Assembly (NCBI GenBank): GCA_959603585.1
Contig: CAUGYD010000004.1
Span: forward strand, 161,369 to 225,368
DNA length: 64,000 bases
Source: Scatosoma sp900555925
GTDB lineage: Bacteria > Bacillota > Clostridia > Christensenellales > Borkfalkiaceae
Direction of reading: 5' to 3'
The position numbers and the translations under genes were made by a program. The notes beneath the pieces are model-generated. The model was not told where the DNA came from and searched no databases. It was given only the letters and a program-made list of their open reading frames with translations. This document shows positions 1-9,319 of the stretch, piece by piece (within the stretch, counting starts at the first letter, position 1; each line of letters begins with the position of its first letter).

Positions 1-78
1 CGGCGGGTCAGATTCGGACGACTTATTCAACTGATCGGGAAGAAATCGATTTTCTTTGAGTTCAACCGGGAAAAATAA
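1..78 (+). other. 3' end of an upstream gene, frame unresolved
   Basis: All three plus-strand frames are open at the left edge and stop at 34, 59 and 78. The frame ending at 59 has an acidic IRTTYSTDREEID-like end vaguely like a class V aminotransferase tail, but this is too short to identify. A terminator starts directly after, so a plus-strand gene probably ends here. Confidence 0.3.
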
Positions 79-121
79 AAAGACGGAAATAAGCGAAAGT
101 TATAATTTCCGTCTTTTTTTT
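79..121 (+). terminator. Rho-independent terminator before mnmE
   Basis: The stem AAAAGACGGAAAT pairs with ATTTCCGTCTTTT around a purine-rich loop and is followed by a run of T. It separates the gene at the left edge from mnmE. Confidence 0.85.
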
Positions 122-143
122 CTGTAAAAATGCTTCAAAACGA

Positions 144-172
144 TTTACACCGTGAAAGCTCTGTGATATAAT
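144..172 (+). promoter_or_regulatory. mnmE promoter
   Basis: TTTACA at 144-149 and TATAAT at 167-172 are separated by 17 bp. A TG dinucleotide one base before the -10 box makes it an extended -10. It sits 43 bp before the mnmE start. Confidence 0.75.
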
Positions 173-214
173 AAGAATAATCATAAATTGAAGTTATAGC
201 AAGGAGGCGCAAAA

Positions 215-1555
215 ATGAAGGAAAGAAATATAGCGGCAATTGCCACGCCTCCCGGAAAAGGGGGGGTGGCAATCGTGCGAATCAGCGGGGACAGCCCTCT
301 TTCCATAGCGGAAAAAATGTTTGTTCCGTCGGGTAAGACGGCGGTGAAAGATTTTCGGCCCTATCGCCTGTATCCGGGCGAAATCGACGGCGGAACCTTT
401 ACCGATTACGGACTTTGCGTATATTTCAAGGCTCCTGCCAGCTATACGGGCGAAGACGTGGTGGAGTTTCACTGTCACGGCGGGGAGAATATCGCCCGCG
501 GTATTTTGAAGCGCACCTTCCGACTCGGCGCGTCGGCAGCCGGGCGCGGGGAGTTTACCAAGCGCGCTTTTCTCAACGGAAAACTTTCCCTCGCCTCGGC
601 CGAAGGAATCGCAGACATGATCAACGGGGAATCGGAAGCGGAAGTCAAGGCGGGTTATCTCCTTTACAGCGAATGTTTGACGGGAAAGGTTCGGGAAATT
701 CAAGATGTTCTCAAAGAAGTGCTCGCGGGGATAGACGCGGCGATCGATTATCCCGAAGAGGGGATCGAGGAGGAATCTACGGACGATATACGTCTGGCCC
801 TGCAACGCGCGAAGGGCGAGGTTTCCGTTCTTCTTTCCGGGTATGCAAAGGGCAAAAAAATAAAATCGGGAGTTACGGTTGCCCTCTGCGGCAAACCGAA
901 TACGGGAAAAAGCTCTCTTTTGAACCGCCTTCTCGGCTATGAAAAAGCGATCGTATCGGACATTGCGGGGACGACGCGGGACGCCGTGGAAGGCGTATTG
1001 GAAATCGACGGAGTGCGCTTCAATCTCTACGATACGGCGGGAGTGCGCGAGAGCGGCGACGAGATAGAAAATATCGGTATCGAGCGCGCGGAAAATATCG
1101 TCCGTTCCGCGGATCTCGTAGTGTTCGTGGCGGATTCGGCGGCGGGTACGGACGGAGAGGACGCGCGCGTTTTGGAACTCGCAGAGGGAAAACCGCTCGT
1201 GAAGGTTTTCAATAAAATCGACCTGACGAACGACGAGACGGAGACGGACGCCGACGTACTGACCTCCGCGGTGACCGGAGAAGGAATAGAACGGCTGAAA
1301 GAACTCCTTTACGAGAAGAGTTTCGGTTCGCGTGGCGAAGACGCGGCGTTTCTCATAGAAGAAAGACACTATGATGCGTTAAAAAGGGCGGAAACGGCTC
1401 TTAAACGCGCGGTTGCGGCCTGCGGCGAGCTGTCTCTCGATCTCGTGGGAATCGACGTCGGGAACGCATGGGAGAGCCTTGGGGAAATTACGGGGGAGAC
1501 GGCTTCGGAATCGATTATCGAAGAGATTTTTTCCAAATTTTGCGTGGGAAAATAA
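215..1555 (+). CDS. mnmE: tRNA uridine-5-carboxymethylaminomethyl modification GTPase MnmE
   Basis: MnmE works with MnmG to modify the wobble uridine (U34) of certain tRNAs. The 446-residue product has the normal family length. Residues 1 to about 118 form the folate-binding N domain. The G domain shows GKPNTGKS at 226-233, AGTTRD at 251-256, DTAG at 273-276 and NKID near 337. The C-terminus is FCVGK, matching the family's essential C-x-G-K end. The ATG follows AAGGAGG with good spacing and lies behind its own promoter. No mnmG lies next to it in this window. Start and identity are both clear. Confidence 0.97.
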   Translation: MKERNIAAIATPPGKGGVAIVRISGDSPLSIAEKMFVPSGKTAVKDFRPYRLYPGEIDGGTFTDYGLCVYFKAPASYTGEDVVEFHCHGGENIARGILKRTFRLGASAAGRGEFTKRAFLNGKLSLASAEGIADMINGESEAEVKAGYLLYSECLTGKVREIQDVLKEVLAGIDAAIDYPEEGIEEESTDDIRLALQRAKGEVSVLLSGYAKGKKIKSGVTVALCGKPNTGKSSLLNRLLGYEKAIVSDIAGTTRDAVEGVLEIDGVRFNLYDTAGVRESGDEIENIGIERAENIVRSADLVVFVADSAAGTDGEDARVLELAEGKPLVKVFNKIDLTNDETETDADVLTSAVTGEGIERLKELLYEKSFGSRGEDAAFLIEERHYDALKRAETALKRAVAACGELSLDLVGIDVGNAWESLGEITGETASESIIEEIFSKFCVGK

Positions 1556-1580
1556 ACGTTAGGAAGAAAGAGAGAGAATT

Positions 1581-2474
1581 ATGGTCAATCTTGAATTATA
1601 CAGAGTATTTTATACGGTGGCGAAGTGCGGCAGTCTCACCAAGGCGGCGGAAGAATTGTATATTTCCCAGCCGGCGGTTTCTCAGTCGATAAAGCAGCTG
1701 GAAAATCAGCTGGGAATATCCCTGTTCAACCGCACGCACCGCGGCATGGAATTATCCGCCCAGGGCGGGAAGCTCATTTTCTCAAAGATTGAACAGGCGC
1801 TTTACCTTCTCAATGAGGCGGAGGATATGATCGCCCAGCTGAATACGTCTGCTTCGGGCACGATACGAATCGGCGCCTCGGATACGATTTTCGAATATTT
1901 TCTTGCGGATAAAATCGTGACGTATCACGAGAAATTCCCCGCGGTGAAGATAGAGTTGGTTTCCGACCTTACGCATAAGACGCTGGAAGCGCTCAAAACG
2001 AATAAGTGCGACGTGGGGTTTATCAATCTTCCCATTCCCTCCGATCCCGAACTTACCGTATACGGCAACTGTATGCGGCTCACGGACGTGTTTGTAACGA
2101 ACGAACAGCATATAGAATTGACGAAGGGAGTTATTCCCTTGTCGAAATTGCAGGAATATCCCCTGATTTTAATGGATCCGAACACGATTGCGCGGAAATC
2201 GATGACAGTCTTTCTAGAAAATAACGGGATAGAATTGAAACCATCGATCGAAATCAGCAGTTGGGATCTCATGAAACGTCTGGTAATCCGCGGCATGGGA
2301 GTGGGCTGTATTCCGAGGGAATATGCTCTCCATCGTCTGGCGGATAAATCCATGTACGAAATCAAGACGGATCCCGCGCTTCCCGCGCGATCTAGCGGCA
2401 TGGCTCTGCCCAAAAACGCACAGATTCCCTATGCGCTCCGCGCGTTTATAGACCTTTTCGATTTGGATATATGA
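1581..2474 (+). CDS. LysR-family transcriptional regulator
   Basis: A 297-residue protein of normal LysR length. The N-terminal winged helix (VAKCGSLTKAAEELYISQPA, residues 13-32) is a textbook LysR recognition helix. A periplasmic-binding-like effector domain begins near residue 90 (GTIRIGASDTIFEYFL). It lies 25 bp after mnmE and in front of lepA, with no divergent partner gene, so neither effector nor target can be read from context. The effector domain resembles the CysL/CysB-like group in general form only. Confidence 0.9.
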   Translation: MVNLELYRVFYTVAKCGSLTKAAEELYISQPAVSQSIKQLENQLGISLFNRTHRGMELSAQGGKLIFSKIEQALYLLNEAEDMIAQLNTSASGTIRIGASDTIFEYFLADKIVTYHEKFPAVKIELVSDLTHKTLEALKTNKCDVGFINLPIPSDPELTVYGNCMRLTDVFVTNEQHIELTKGVIPLSKLQEYPLILMDPNTIARKSMTVFLENNGIELKPSIEISSWDLMKRLVIRGMGVGCIPREYALHRLADKSMYEIKTDPALPARSSGMALPKNAQIPYALRAFIDLFDLDI

Positions 2475-2501
2475 GGATTTCAGTAACAGAAATCCGTAGC
2501 A

Positions 2502-2532
2502 AAGGCCTTTTTTATGGAAAAAAGGCCGTTTT
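2502..2532 (+). terminator. Probable terminator between the LysR gene and lepA
   Basis: GGCCTTTTTT and AAAAAAGGCC form a perfect inverted repeat around ATGG, followed by GTTTTAT. A smaller hairpin (GGATTTC/GAAATCC) overlaps the end of the LysR gene. The T run after the main stem is short, so read-through into lepA is possible. Confidence 0.5.
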
Positions 2533-2548
2533 ATAGAGGAAAAAGACA

Positions 2549-4357
2549 ATGGCGAAACCCAATCCGCTTCTCAGAAATTTTTGTATTATTGCACATATCG
2601 ACCACGGCAAGAGCACGCTTGCCGACCGCCTTATCGAGCGTACCGGCCAAGTCTCCAAGAGGGACATGGAGGAGCAGCTCCTCGACAGTATGGACATCGA
2701 GCGGGAGCGCGGCATCACGATCAAACTTACGCCCGTCCGCATGTATTATACGGCGAAGGACGGAAAGGAATATGAATTCAACCTCATCGACACGCCGGGA
2801 CATGTGGATTTTACGTACGAAGTCAGCCGTTCTCTGGCGGCGTGCGAAGGCGCGATCCTCGTGGTGGACGCCACGCAGGGGGTAGAGGCGCAGACGCTTG
2901 CGAACGTCTATCTCGCGATAGAGAATAATCTCGAAATTTTGCCCGTCGTCAATAAAATCGACCTTCCCAGCGCGCGCGTGGACGAGGCGAAAAAGGAAAT
3001 CGAAGAGGTCATCGGGCTGGATGCGAGTTATGCGCCCTGCGTATCCGCCAAAGAGGGATTGAATATAGACGATCTCCTCGAAGCGATCGTCAAATATTTC
3101 CCGCCTCCCGACGGGGATACGGACAAGCCGCTCAAAGCGCTCATTTTCGACAGCTACTACGACAATTATAAAGGGGTCATTCTCTTCGTCCGCCTCAAAG
3201 ACGGCAGAGTGAAGGTCGGGGATAAAATCAAGACCTTCCTTTCCGATACCGTGTACGACGTCACGGAGGTAGGCGCCTTTGCCCCTAATCTCCTTCCGAA
3301 AGCCGAGCTCGCCGCGGGCGAGGTCGGCTATATTGCGGCTTCCATTAAATCCATTCAGGACGTGGCGGTAGGCGATACGGTGACTTTTGCGCTCAATCCC
3401 GCGGCCGAGCCGCTCCCCGGGTATAAAAAAGTACAGCCGGTGGTGTTCTGCGGTATTTATCCTCTGGACGGGAGCCGCTTCAACGACCTGAAAGACGCGA
3501 TTATGAAATTACAGCTCAACGACGCGTCCCTGATTTTTGAACCCGATACTTCCGTGGCGCTCGGCTTCGGGTTCCGATGCGGATTTTTGGGGCTCTTGCA
3601 CATGGAGATCATTCAGGAGCGGATAGAGCGGGAGTTTAATCTCGAAATCATCACTACGGCGCCCAGCGTCAGCTATCTCGTGCATAAGACGGACGGAACG
3701 GAATTTTTCGTGGACAATCCTTCTCACCTGCCCGAACCCTCCGACATCGAGTATATGGAGGAGCCTATCGTCAAGGCGGATATCTATACGCCGCCCGACT
3801 ATATGGGACCCGTGATGGATCTCTGTAAAGAAAAGCGCGGGGTATTCAAGAATATGACCTATCTCGACGAACGCCGCGTAAAGCTGGAATACACGCTTCC
3901 CTTAAACGAAATCGTCTATGACTTTTTCGACGGACTCAAATCGCGGACGAAAGGATACGCCAGTTTCGATTATGAAATTGCGGGTTACGAGCGTTCCAAA
4001 TTGGTCAAATTGGATATTCTTTTGAACGGAGAAGTATGCGACGCGCTTTCGACCATCGTTTTCGAAGACAGAGCCTACGAGCGGGGACGGACGCTGTGCG
4101 AAAATTTGAAGGAAGCCATTCCCCGTCAGTTGTTCGAGGTTCCCGTACAGGCGGCAATCGGCGGAAAAATTATCGCCCGCGAGACGGTGAAAGCGGTTCG
4201 GAAGGACGTCCTCGCCAAGTGTTACGGCGGAGACATCACGAGAAAGCGCAAGCTCCTCGAAAAGCAGAAGGAGGGGAAAAAGCGCATGCGCCAGGTCGGA
4301 AGCGTGCAGGTTCCATCCGAAGTGTTCATGGAAATTCTCAAAACGAATAAGGATTGA
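2549..4357 (+). CDS. lepA: Elongation factor 4 (back-translocase)
   Basis: EF4 is a ribosome-associated translational GTPase that acts on stalled or mis-translocated ribosomes. The 602-residue length is typical. G1 AHIDHGKST is at residues 15-23, and DTPGHVDF and NKIDLP follow. The C-terminal LepA-specific region is complete and ends with a basic tail (KRKLLEKQKEGKKRMRQVG) that is diagnostic for LepA against EF-G and TypA. The ATG at 2549 is preceded by AGAGGA. It probably heads a unit with the small alkyltransferase-like gene and hemW; lepA-hemW neighbourhood is common in Firmicutes. Confidence 0.97.
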   Translation: MAKPNPLLRNFCIIAHIDHGKSTLADRLIERTGQVSKRDMEEQLLDSMDIERERGITIKLTPVRMYYTAKDGKEYEFNLIDTPGHVDFTYEVSRSLAACEGAILVVDATQGVEAQTLANVYLAIENNLEILPVVNKIDLPSARVDEAKKEIEEVIGLDASYAPCVSAKEGLNIDDLLEAIVKYFPPPDGDTDKPLKALIFDSYYDNYKGVILFVRLKDGRVKVGDKIKTFLSDTVYDVTEVGAFAPNLLPKAELAAGEVGYIAASIKSIQDVAVGDTVTFALNPAAEPLPGYKKVQPVVFCGIYPLDGSRFNDLKDAIMKLQLNDASLIFEPDTSVALGFGFRCGFLGLLHMEIIQERIEREFNLEIITTAPSVSYLVHKTDGTEFFVDNPSHLPEPSDIEYMEEPIVKADIYTPPDYMGPVMDLCKEKRGVFKNMTYLDERRVKLEYTLPLNEIVYDFFDGLKSRTKGYASFDYEIAGYERSKLVKLDILLNGEVCDALSTIVFEDRAYERGRTLCENLKEAIPRQLFEVPVQAAIGGKIIARETVKAVRKDVLAKCYGGDITRKRKLLEKQKEGKKRMRQVGSVQVPSEVFMEILKTNKD

Positions 4358-4421
4358 CAGACTCGGGCCGGCTTCAATAAACCGGCAGGAAACGGAAATC
4401 GTTTCAAGGCGGAGACGGAAA

Positions 4422-4754
4422 ATGGCGAACTCTTTTTTCGAGCGCGTATATAAATTGCTGAAACAAATTCCGAAAGGAAAAGTAGTGACTTACGGACAGA
4501 TCGCGGTCATGCTGGGATGTCCGCGCATGGCGCGCCAGGTAGGCTATGCGCTGCACGTCAATCCCGAACCGGGGATTATCCCGTGTCATCGGGTGCTCAA
4601 CCGTTTCGGCGCCCTGGCGCCTGCCTTTGCGTTCGGCGGAGCGGAGGTACAGGCGGCGCTGCTCGAAGCGGAGGGCATAGAGGTGCGGGAGGACTTTACG
4701 GTAGATCTCGATAAATACCGTTGGGACGGCAAGGAGGCCGTCGTGGATTTTTAA
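4422..4754 (+). CDS. MGMT-family DNA methyltransferase-like protein
   Basis: A 110-residue single-domain protein matching the C-terminal, DNA-binding half of O6-alkylguanine-DNA alkyltransferases. It has the recognition segment CPRMARQVGYAL and an active-site-type PCHRV with Cys55. Alkyltransferase-like (ATL) proteins of this small size often replace that cysteine; here it is kept, so true alkyl transfer is possible. It lacks the N-terminal domain of Ogt. The start follows GGCGGAG with normal spacing, and hemW begins 8 bp after its stop, suggesting translation coupling. Whether it repairs DNA directly or flags lesions for excision repair cannot be decided from sequence. Confidence 0.85.
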   Translation: MANSFFERVYKLLKQIPKGKVVTYGQIAVMLGCPRMARQVGYALHVNPEPGIIPCHRVLNRFGALAPAFAFGGAEVQAALLEAEGIEVREDFTVDLDKYRWDGKEAVVDF

Positions 4755-4762
4755 GGAGAATT

Positions 4763-5881
4763 ATGGCAGGTATCTATATTCATATCCCGTTTTGCAGACA
4801 TAAGTGCAGCTATTGCGATTTCGTTTCCTTTCCCGACAAAATCGACTATGCCGAAGCCTATATGGCCTGTCTGTATAAAGAATTGAAAATGCGCGGTAAA
4901 GAGCTGCGGGATTATACTTTCGATACGGTGTATTTCGGCGGCGGAACGCCTTCCTATATTCCGCCGAAGCTCATTCTCGGCGCGATGAATCAGATACGCA
5001 AGTGTTTTACGCTTTCAAAGGACGCGGAAGTGACGCTGGAACTCAATCCGGGTACGATCGGGGAGAGTAAAGTAAAGATTTATAAAGAAGCGGGGATCAA
5101 CCGCTATTCGATAGGGCTTCAAACGGCGATAGACGAACAGCTCGCGGATATCGGACGTATCCATAACGTTCGGGACTACGTATACGCGACGAAACTTCTG
5201 AAAGGGGAAAATTTCAGCACCGACGTCATGCTCGGTCTGAAAAATCAGAGTAAAGAAGACATCGGAAAGACGATAGAGCTCGCGGCGGCATGCGGTTCGA
5301 AACACATATCCATGTATGCGTTGACGGTGGAGGACGGCACGCCCATATATACCGATTATCTCAACGGGGAGCTTCCCGATTCGGACGAAGTCGCGGATAT
5401 GTACGATTTCGGAAGAGCGCTCCTCAAAAAATTCGGCTTCGAGCGTTACGAGATTTCCAATTTTGCAAAGCCGGGCTTTGAGAGCAGACATAATCTCAAT
5501 TATTGGAAACGGGGCGAATATATCGGTTTCGGCGTGGCGGCAAGCTCCTTCATGAAGGGAAAGAGGTTTACGAATACCTTTAATTTGGATGAATACATGA
5601 AATGCATCATTTCCGGCTTTTATCCCGCGATAGACTGCGAGGAGGTCTCGGAAACCGATGCAAAATTTGAATTTATCATGCTCGCCTTGCGTACGAAGTA
5701 CGGCGTTTCGCTTTCGGAGTATGAAAAGAGCTTCGGCAGCTCGCTCGAAGCGGATTTCCCCAAAGCATTGGAAAAGAGCGGCCGTTACCTCGAACGGGAA
5801 GGGGATACGCTGAGAATCAAAGACGAGTATTTGTACGTTCAAAACTCCGTGCTCATGCCCTTTATGGAAGAGCATGCGTGA
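4763..5881 (+). CDS. hemW: HemW-type radical SAM protein (heme chaperone family)
   Basis: A 372-residue radical SAM protein. The [4Fe-4S] ligands C11, C15 and C18 lie in PFCRHKCSYCDF, the Cx3CxxC motif of the HemN/HemW group. A glycine-rich FGGGTPSYI and the HemW C-terminal domain follow. HemW is usually misannotated as oxygen-independent coproporphyrinogen oxidase; the next-to-lepA position and short N-terminus favour HemW. I chose ATG 4763 because AAGGAG lies 4 bases upstream and the homology starts there; an upstream in-frame ATG at 4721 lies inside the preceding gene. Confidence 0.9.
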   Translation: MAGIYIHIPFCRHKCSYCDFVSFPDKIDYAEAYMACLYKELKMRGKELRDYTFDTVYFGGGTPSYIPPKLILGAMNQIRKCFTLSKDAEVTLELNPGTIGESKVKIYKEAGINRYSIGLQTAIDEQLADIGRIHNVRDYVYATKLLKGENFSTDVMLGLKNQSKEDIGKTIELAAACGSKHISMYALTVEDGTPIYTDYLNGELPDSDEVADMYDFGRALLKKFGFERYEISNFAKPGFESRHNLNYWKRGEYIGFGVAASSFMKGKRFTNTFNLDEYMKCIISGFYPAIDCEEVSETDAKFEFIMLALRTKYGVSLSEYEKSFGSSLEADFPKALEKSGRYLEREGDTLRIKDEYLYVQNSVLMPFMEEHA

Positions 5882-5996
5882 CGCGTGCCTGATTTCATAA
5901 ACGGGGTATTTCTGCGTTGTCGTTCGGTCGATTCCTTTGCAACGTCTTGAACTGCGGGCTTCCGAAAATAGATAATCCTGTTTACGGAATGTGAAA

Positions 5997-6032
5997 AATC
6001 GGTAAGAAATAAAAATTTTTTCCGATTGCCGC
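5997..6032 (+). terminator. Hairpin after hemW, weak terminator candidate
   Basis: AATCGG...CCGATT with additional A/T pairing (AAAT/ATTT) forms an imperfect stem in the 257-bp gap between hemW and the epimerase gene. There is no clean T run after the stem. Nothing else clear was seen in this gap. Confidence 0.35.
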
Positions 6033-6138
6033 AACCGAGCGAGAAAAGATTTCTACTCTTAATAGAAGAAAATTTTTCAGGATTGGCGGTCGGACGAGCG
6101 GAACGGGCGTATAAAAAGAAAAAGGCGGTGAATTGGTT

Positions 6139-7083
6139 ATGGAAAAGCTGAATATCCGCCGCGCGGTGGTGACGGGCTGTACGGGAGCGGTGGGAACGGC
6201 TCTCGTCAAAGAATTGACAAAGCGCGGCGCGGAAGTTCTGGCGTTGTGCCGCAAGAGTTCCGAACGGACGTCCCGCCTTGCGGGACTCGAAAACGTAAAG
6301 GTCGAAGATTGTCCCTTGGAAAGGTTGAAAGAACTGACAAACGGCGGAGGAGAGCCGTTCGACGCCTTTTTCCATCTGGCTTGGTCAGGGACGACGGGGG
6401 AAGCGCGGGACGACGTTCGCATGCAAAGCGACAATATCCGTTATTCTCTGGACGCCGCGGACGCGGCCGAGAGATTCGGCTGCAAGGTATTCGTGGGGGC
6501 GGGGTCGCAGGCGGAATACGGTCCGTCGGGCGTTCCTCTCAGGCCCGATACGCCGACTTTTCCGAAAAGCGGTTACGGAATGGCAAAGCTCTGTGCGGGG
6601 CAGCTCACCCGTTTGGCGTGCCGAAGGAAAGGAATCAGGCATATTTGGACGAGAATTTTAAGTGTCTACGGTCCTTGTGACGGAAAGGGCAGCATGGTAA
6701 TGTCGGCGATACAAAAATTTTTGTCGGGGGAAACGCCGAAGTTCACGTCGGGGGAGCAGATGTGGGATTACCTGTATTCCGAGGATGCGGCGCGGGCGCT
6801 GGTTTCTCTCGCCGAATCGGGAAAGGACGGAGGCGTGTATCCGATCGGAAGCGGAAAACCGAGGCCGCTCAGGGAGTTTATTTTAGCAATCCGAGACGCG
6901 GCGAACGGAGCTGCAAAGGCGGATTTCGGGGCGTTGCCGTATTCTTCGGAACAGGTGATGTTTCTTTCGGCAGATATCTCGTCCCTTGAAAAAGATATCG
7001 ATTGGAGGCCTCAGATTTCTTTTGAAGAGGGGGTTCAAAGAACGGTGAATTGGTTCAAGCAGGAAAGTATCTTCTCCGCGTAA
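6139..7083 (+). CDS. NAD-dependent sugar-nucleotide epimerase/dehydratase (extended SDR)
   Basis: A 314-residue extended short-chain dehydrogenase. The Rossmann motif TGCTGAVG is at residues 12-19 and the catalytic YxxxK is Y136/K140 in SGYGMAK. The C-terminal half is of the substrate-binding type found in nucleotide-sugar 4-epimerases and 4-reductases. It precedes the rfbF-rfbG-rfbH genes but has its own transcript end, because a strong promoter follows. It may do the final 4-keto reduction or epimerisation of the CDP-dideoxy sugar, as RfbJ/RfbS-type enzymes do; this is inference from context. ATG 6139 is preferred over TTG 6133 because GGCGGTG is then correctly spaced. Confidence 0.82.
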   Translation: MEKLNIRRAVVTGCTGAVGTALVKELTKRGAEVLALCRKSSERTSRLAGLENVKVEDCPLERLKELTNGGGEPFDAFFHLAWSGTTGEARDDVRMQSDNIRYSLDAADAAERFGCKVFVGAGSQAEYGPSGVPLRPDTPTFPKSGYGMAKLCAGQLTRLACRRKGIRHIWTRILSVYGPCDGKGSMVMSAIQKFLSGETPKFTSGEQMWDYLYSEDAARALVSLAESGKDGGVYPIGSGKPRPLREFILAIRDAANGAAKADFGALPYSSEQVMFLSADISSLEKDIDWRPQISFEEGVQRTVNWFKQESIFSA

Positions 7084-7127
7084 AAAAATTTGACAAAAAT
7101 CGAAAATTCGTAGGGGGGGGTAAATAG

Positions 7128-7156
7128 TTGCATTTTGTAAGCAATTGTACTATAAT
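7128..7156 (+). promoter_or_regulatory. Promoter of the glycan gene cluster
   Basis: TTGCAT at 7128-7133 and TATAAT at 7151-7156 are 17 bp apart. A run of eight G (7113-7120) lies just upstream of the -35 box. The promoter drives the 7218-12686 genes. Confidence 0.75.
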
Positions 7157-7217
7157 AAAAAATGTTGTTACAATTTTATTACAATCGTAACAGCAGAGAC
7201 GGAGAGAGTCGAAAAAC

Positions 7218-8552
7218 ATGAAAAAATTCCCTTTGGACGGAAGCGTGTTTGAAGAAAAGGACAAGCTGGTTTCCCTGTTAAAAAATATTCTTCTCTTTAC
7301 GGCTGCAATCGGCGGGGGCGTCGCGTTGATTTATTTGCTTTATCTCGCGGCGAACGCTTACGCGGGTACGGGAGTTAAGTTTTTTTATCCTCGCCTTTTC
7401 GGGGATTTTACGCAGGTAGCCTATTATTCTATTCGGAAAGACGCATATCTTTTAGAGGGCGGTTCTTCCTATTCTGCTTTGAGTCTTTTATTACTGGCTC
7501 CCTTCGCCTTGATTTTCAAAAAGGATTTAGACAAAATAGAGTATGTCGTTGAATCCGCCGAGTGGGGCGTTCCGAATATGCAGATTATTTCCTCCTGGCG
7601 GTTTTGGGTGGCATTTCTGCTTTATCAGACTGTTTGTTTTATCTGCATTTATTTTTTAATACGTCGCATGGTGGGGAACAATAAGAAAGAGGGAAAAGAC
7701 ATTTTTTTGATTTTTTTGTGTTGTGCCCCGAACATATATGCGCTTAAACGAGGAAACATTATTCTCGCAGCCTTAATTTTCGCATTGATTTTTTTGAATT
7801 GGTATAGAGATGAAAAGGCTTGGAAAAGAGAAGCGGCGATTTTGTCTCTTGCCGTGTCGGGCGTACTGAAATTGTATCCGCTATTTTTCTGTGCCTTTTT
7901 GCTTCACGATAAAAAATGGTTCAGGACGGCGAGGATGTTTTTTTACTTTTTCCTTTTATACCTGCTGCCGATACTTTTTTATGAAGGAGGATTTTCTGCT
8001 TATTTTGAGAATCTTTTAGCATTCGCGGGCGGGAAGGAAGCAATTCTTCATCGCAGTAACATATCGCTGGCTTCGTTTTTATATAAAATCGTTTATCAAA
8101 TTGCACATTTTTTTCATACGGTTCCTCCTGTTTGGGTGAATGATGTTTGCATTGTGCTCGGTTTTATATTTCTATTTTTTTTGGCTGTTGCCGCAGTGGT
8201 GACGGAAGATTCTCTTAAAAGGTCACTCCTTTCGGCTTGCGCGATCGCCCTTGTTCCTTCCGTCAGTTATTGTTATGTGGCGATTTTTGCTTTAATTCCT
8301 TTTATAGAATATCTGAAAGAATTTGAAAAACGCAATAAGAAGGAAAATAAGGTATTTTTATTGAGTTGCTTACTGCTTTTTTTCTATCCGCTTTATTCGG
8401 AATTTTCAAATAAGCTTTTGTTTTCCGTCGGTGCGATGGTATTTATTCTTCTCGGCATAGTCGCTTGCGTAAAAATATTCAGACAGGGGGAATTCGGACG
8501 CTATATGTCCGGCCTTAAAAAACAATTTCGGAAAGAGGAAGAACGTCAATGA
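7218..8552 (+). CDS. Polytopic membrane protein, GT87-like glycosyltransferase
   Basis: A 444-residue, strongly hydrophobic protein with about ten transmembrane segments. Residues around 170-260 follow the pattern of the DUF2029/GT87 family (mannosyltransferase-like GT-C enzymes): an NI/GNIILAALIFAL segment, then SGVLKLYPLFF, then a basic loop. GT-C enzymes use polyprenyl-phosphate sugars as donors at the outer membrane face, which suits the GT2 gene at the end of this cluster. The last 4 bases overlap the rfbF start (ATGA), so translation is coupled. Family assignment rests on the KLYP motif and topology; a generic polysaccharide membrane protein is the alternative. Confidence 0.65.
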   Translation: MKKFPLDGSVFEEKDKLVSLLKNILLFTAAIGGGVALIYLLYLAANAYAGTGVKFFYPRLFGDFTQVAYYSIRKDAYLLEGGSSYSALSLLLLAPFALIFKKDLDKIEYVVESAEWGVPNMQIISSWRFWVAFLLYQTVCFICIYFLIRRMVGNNKKEGKDIFLIFLCCAPNIYALKRGNIILAALIFALIFLNWYRDEKAWKREAAILSLAVSGVLKLYPLFFCAFLLHDKKWFRTARMFFYFFLLYLLPILFYEGGFSAYFENLLAFAGGKEAILHRSNISLASFLYKIVYQIAHFFHTVPPVWVNDVCIVLGFIFLFFLAVAAVVTEDSLKRSLLSACAIALVPSVSYCYVAIFALIPFIEYLKEFEKRNKKENKVFLLSCLLLFFYPLYSEFSNKLLFSVGAMVFILLGIVACVKIFRQGEFGRYMSGLKKQFRKEEERQ

Positions 8553-9319
8553 AAGTAGTTATCCTTGCGGGCGGCTTCGGCACCCGTATCAGCGAGGAAT
8601 CCCATTTGAAGCCTAAGCCGATGGTAGAAATCGGCGATAAGCCTATTCTTTGGCATATCATGAAGGAATATTCTCATTACGGATTCAATGAATTTATCAT
8701 CTGTCTCGGCTATAAGGGAGGAGAGATCAAAAGATTTTTCTCCGACTATTATCTGTATCAGTCGGATGTAACGATCAATCTTCAAACGGACGAATATACA
8801 TATCACCGCAGCGCTTCGGAGCCTTGGAAGGTAACTTTGGCGGAAACGGGACTCTATACGATGACGGGCGGCCGCATCAAGCGGGTAAAGGAGTACATCG
8901 GGAACGAGACGTTTCTTCTCACCTACGGGGACGGGGTAAGCGATGTAAATATTGCGGATACCGTGCGTTTTCATAGACAGCACGGGAAATTGCTGACCAT
9001 GACGACGGTCAACGTCGCTTCGAGATTCGGGGTAATAAAGCCCGATAAAAACGGTCTCATTAAAAGTTTCCGCGAAAAAGCGGACAGTGACGGTTCGCTC
9101 ATCAATGCGGGATATATGGTCTGCGAACCGGAGGTGCTCGATTATATATCGGGAGATGATACGATTTTTGAAAAAGAACCTTTGGAAACGCTCGCAAAGG
9201 AAGGGCAGCTTATGGCATATCGGCATGACGGATTTTGGAAATGTATGGATACCATGCGCGATAAAGAGCAGTTGGAAGCCCTTTGGTGTACGGGCAGAGC
9301 GGAGTGGAAAACATGGTAA
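8549..9319 (+). CDS. rfbF: Glucose-1-phosphate cytidylyltransferase
   Basis: This enzyme makes CDP-glucose from CTP and glucose-1-phosphate, the first step to CDP-linked 6-deoxy and 3,6-dideoxy sugars. The 256-residue protein has the N-terminal nucleotide-binding motif ILAGGFGTRISEES and the downstream KPMVEIGDKPILWH typical of RfbF rather than RfbA. The C-terminus DGFWKCMDTMRDKEQLE is also diagnostic for glucose-1-phosphate cytidylyltransferases. The start overlaps the upstream stop by ATGA, and the stop overlaps the rfbG start by 7 bases. Intact. Confidence 0.95.
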   Translation: MKVVILAGGFGTRISEESHLKPKPMVEIGDKPILWHIMKEYSHYGFNEFIICLGYKGGEIKRFFSDYYLYQSDVTINLQTDEYTYHRSASEPWKVTLAETGLYTMTGGRIKRVKEYIGNETFLLTYGDGVSDVNIADTVRFHRQHGKLLTMTTVNVASRFGVIKPDKNGLIKSFREKADSDGSLINAGYMVCEPEVLDYISGDDTIFEKEPLETLAKEGQLMAYRHDGFWKCMDTMRDKEQLEALWCTGRAEWKTW

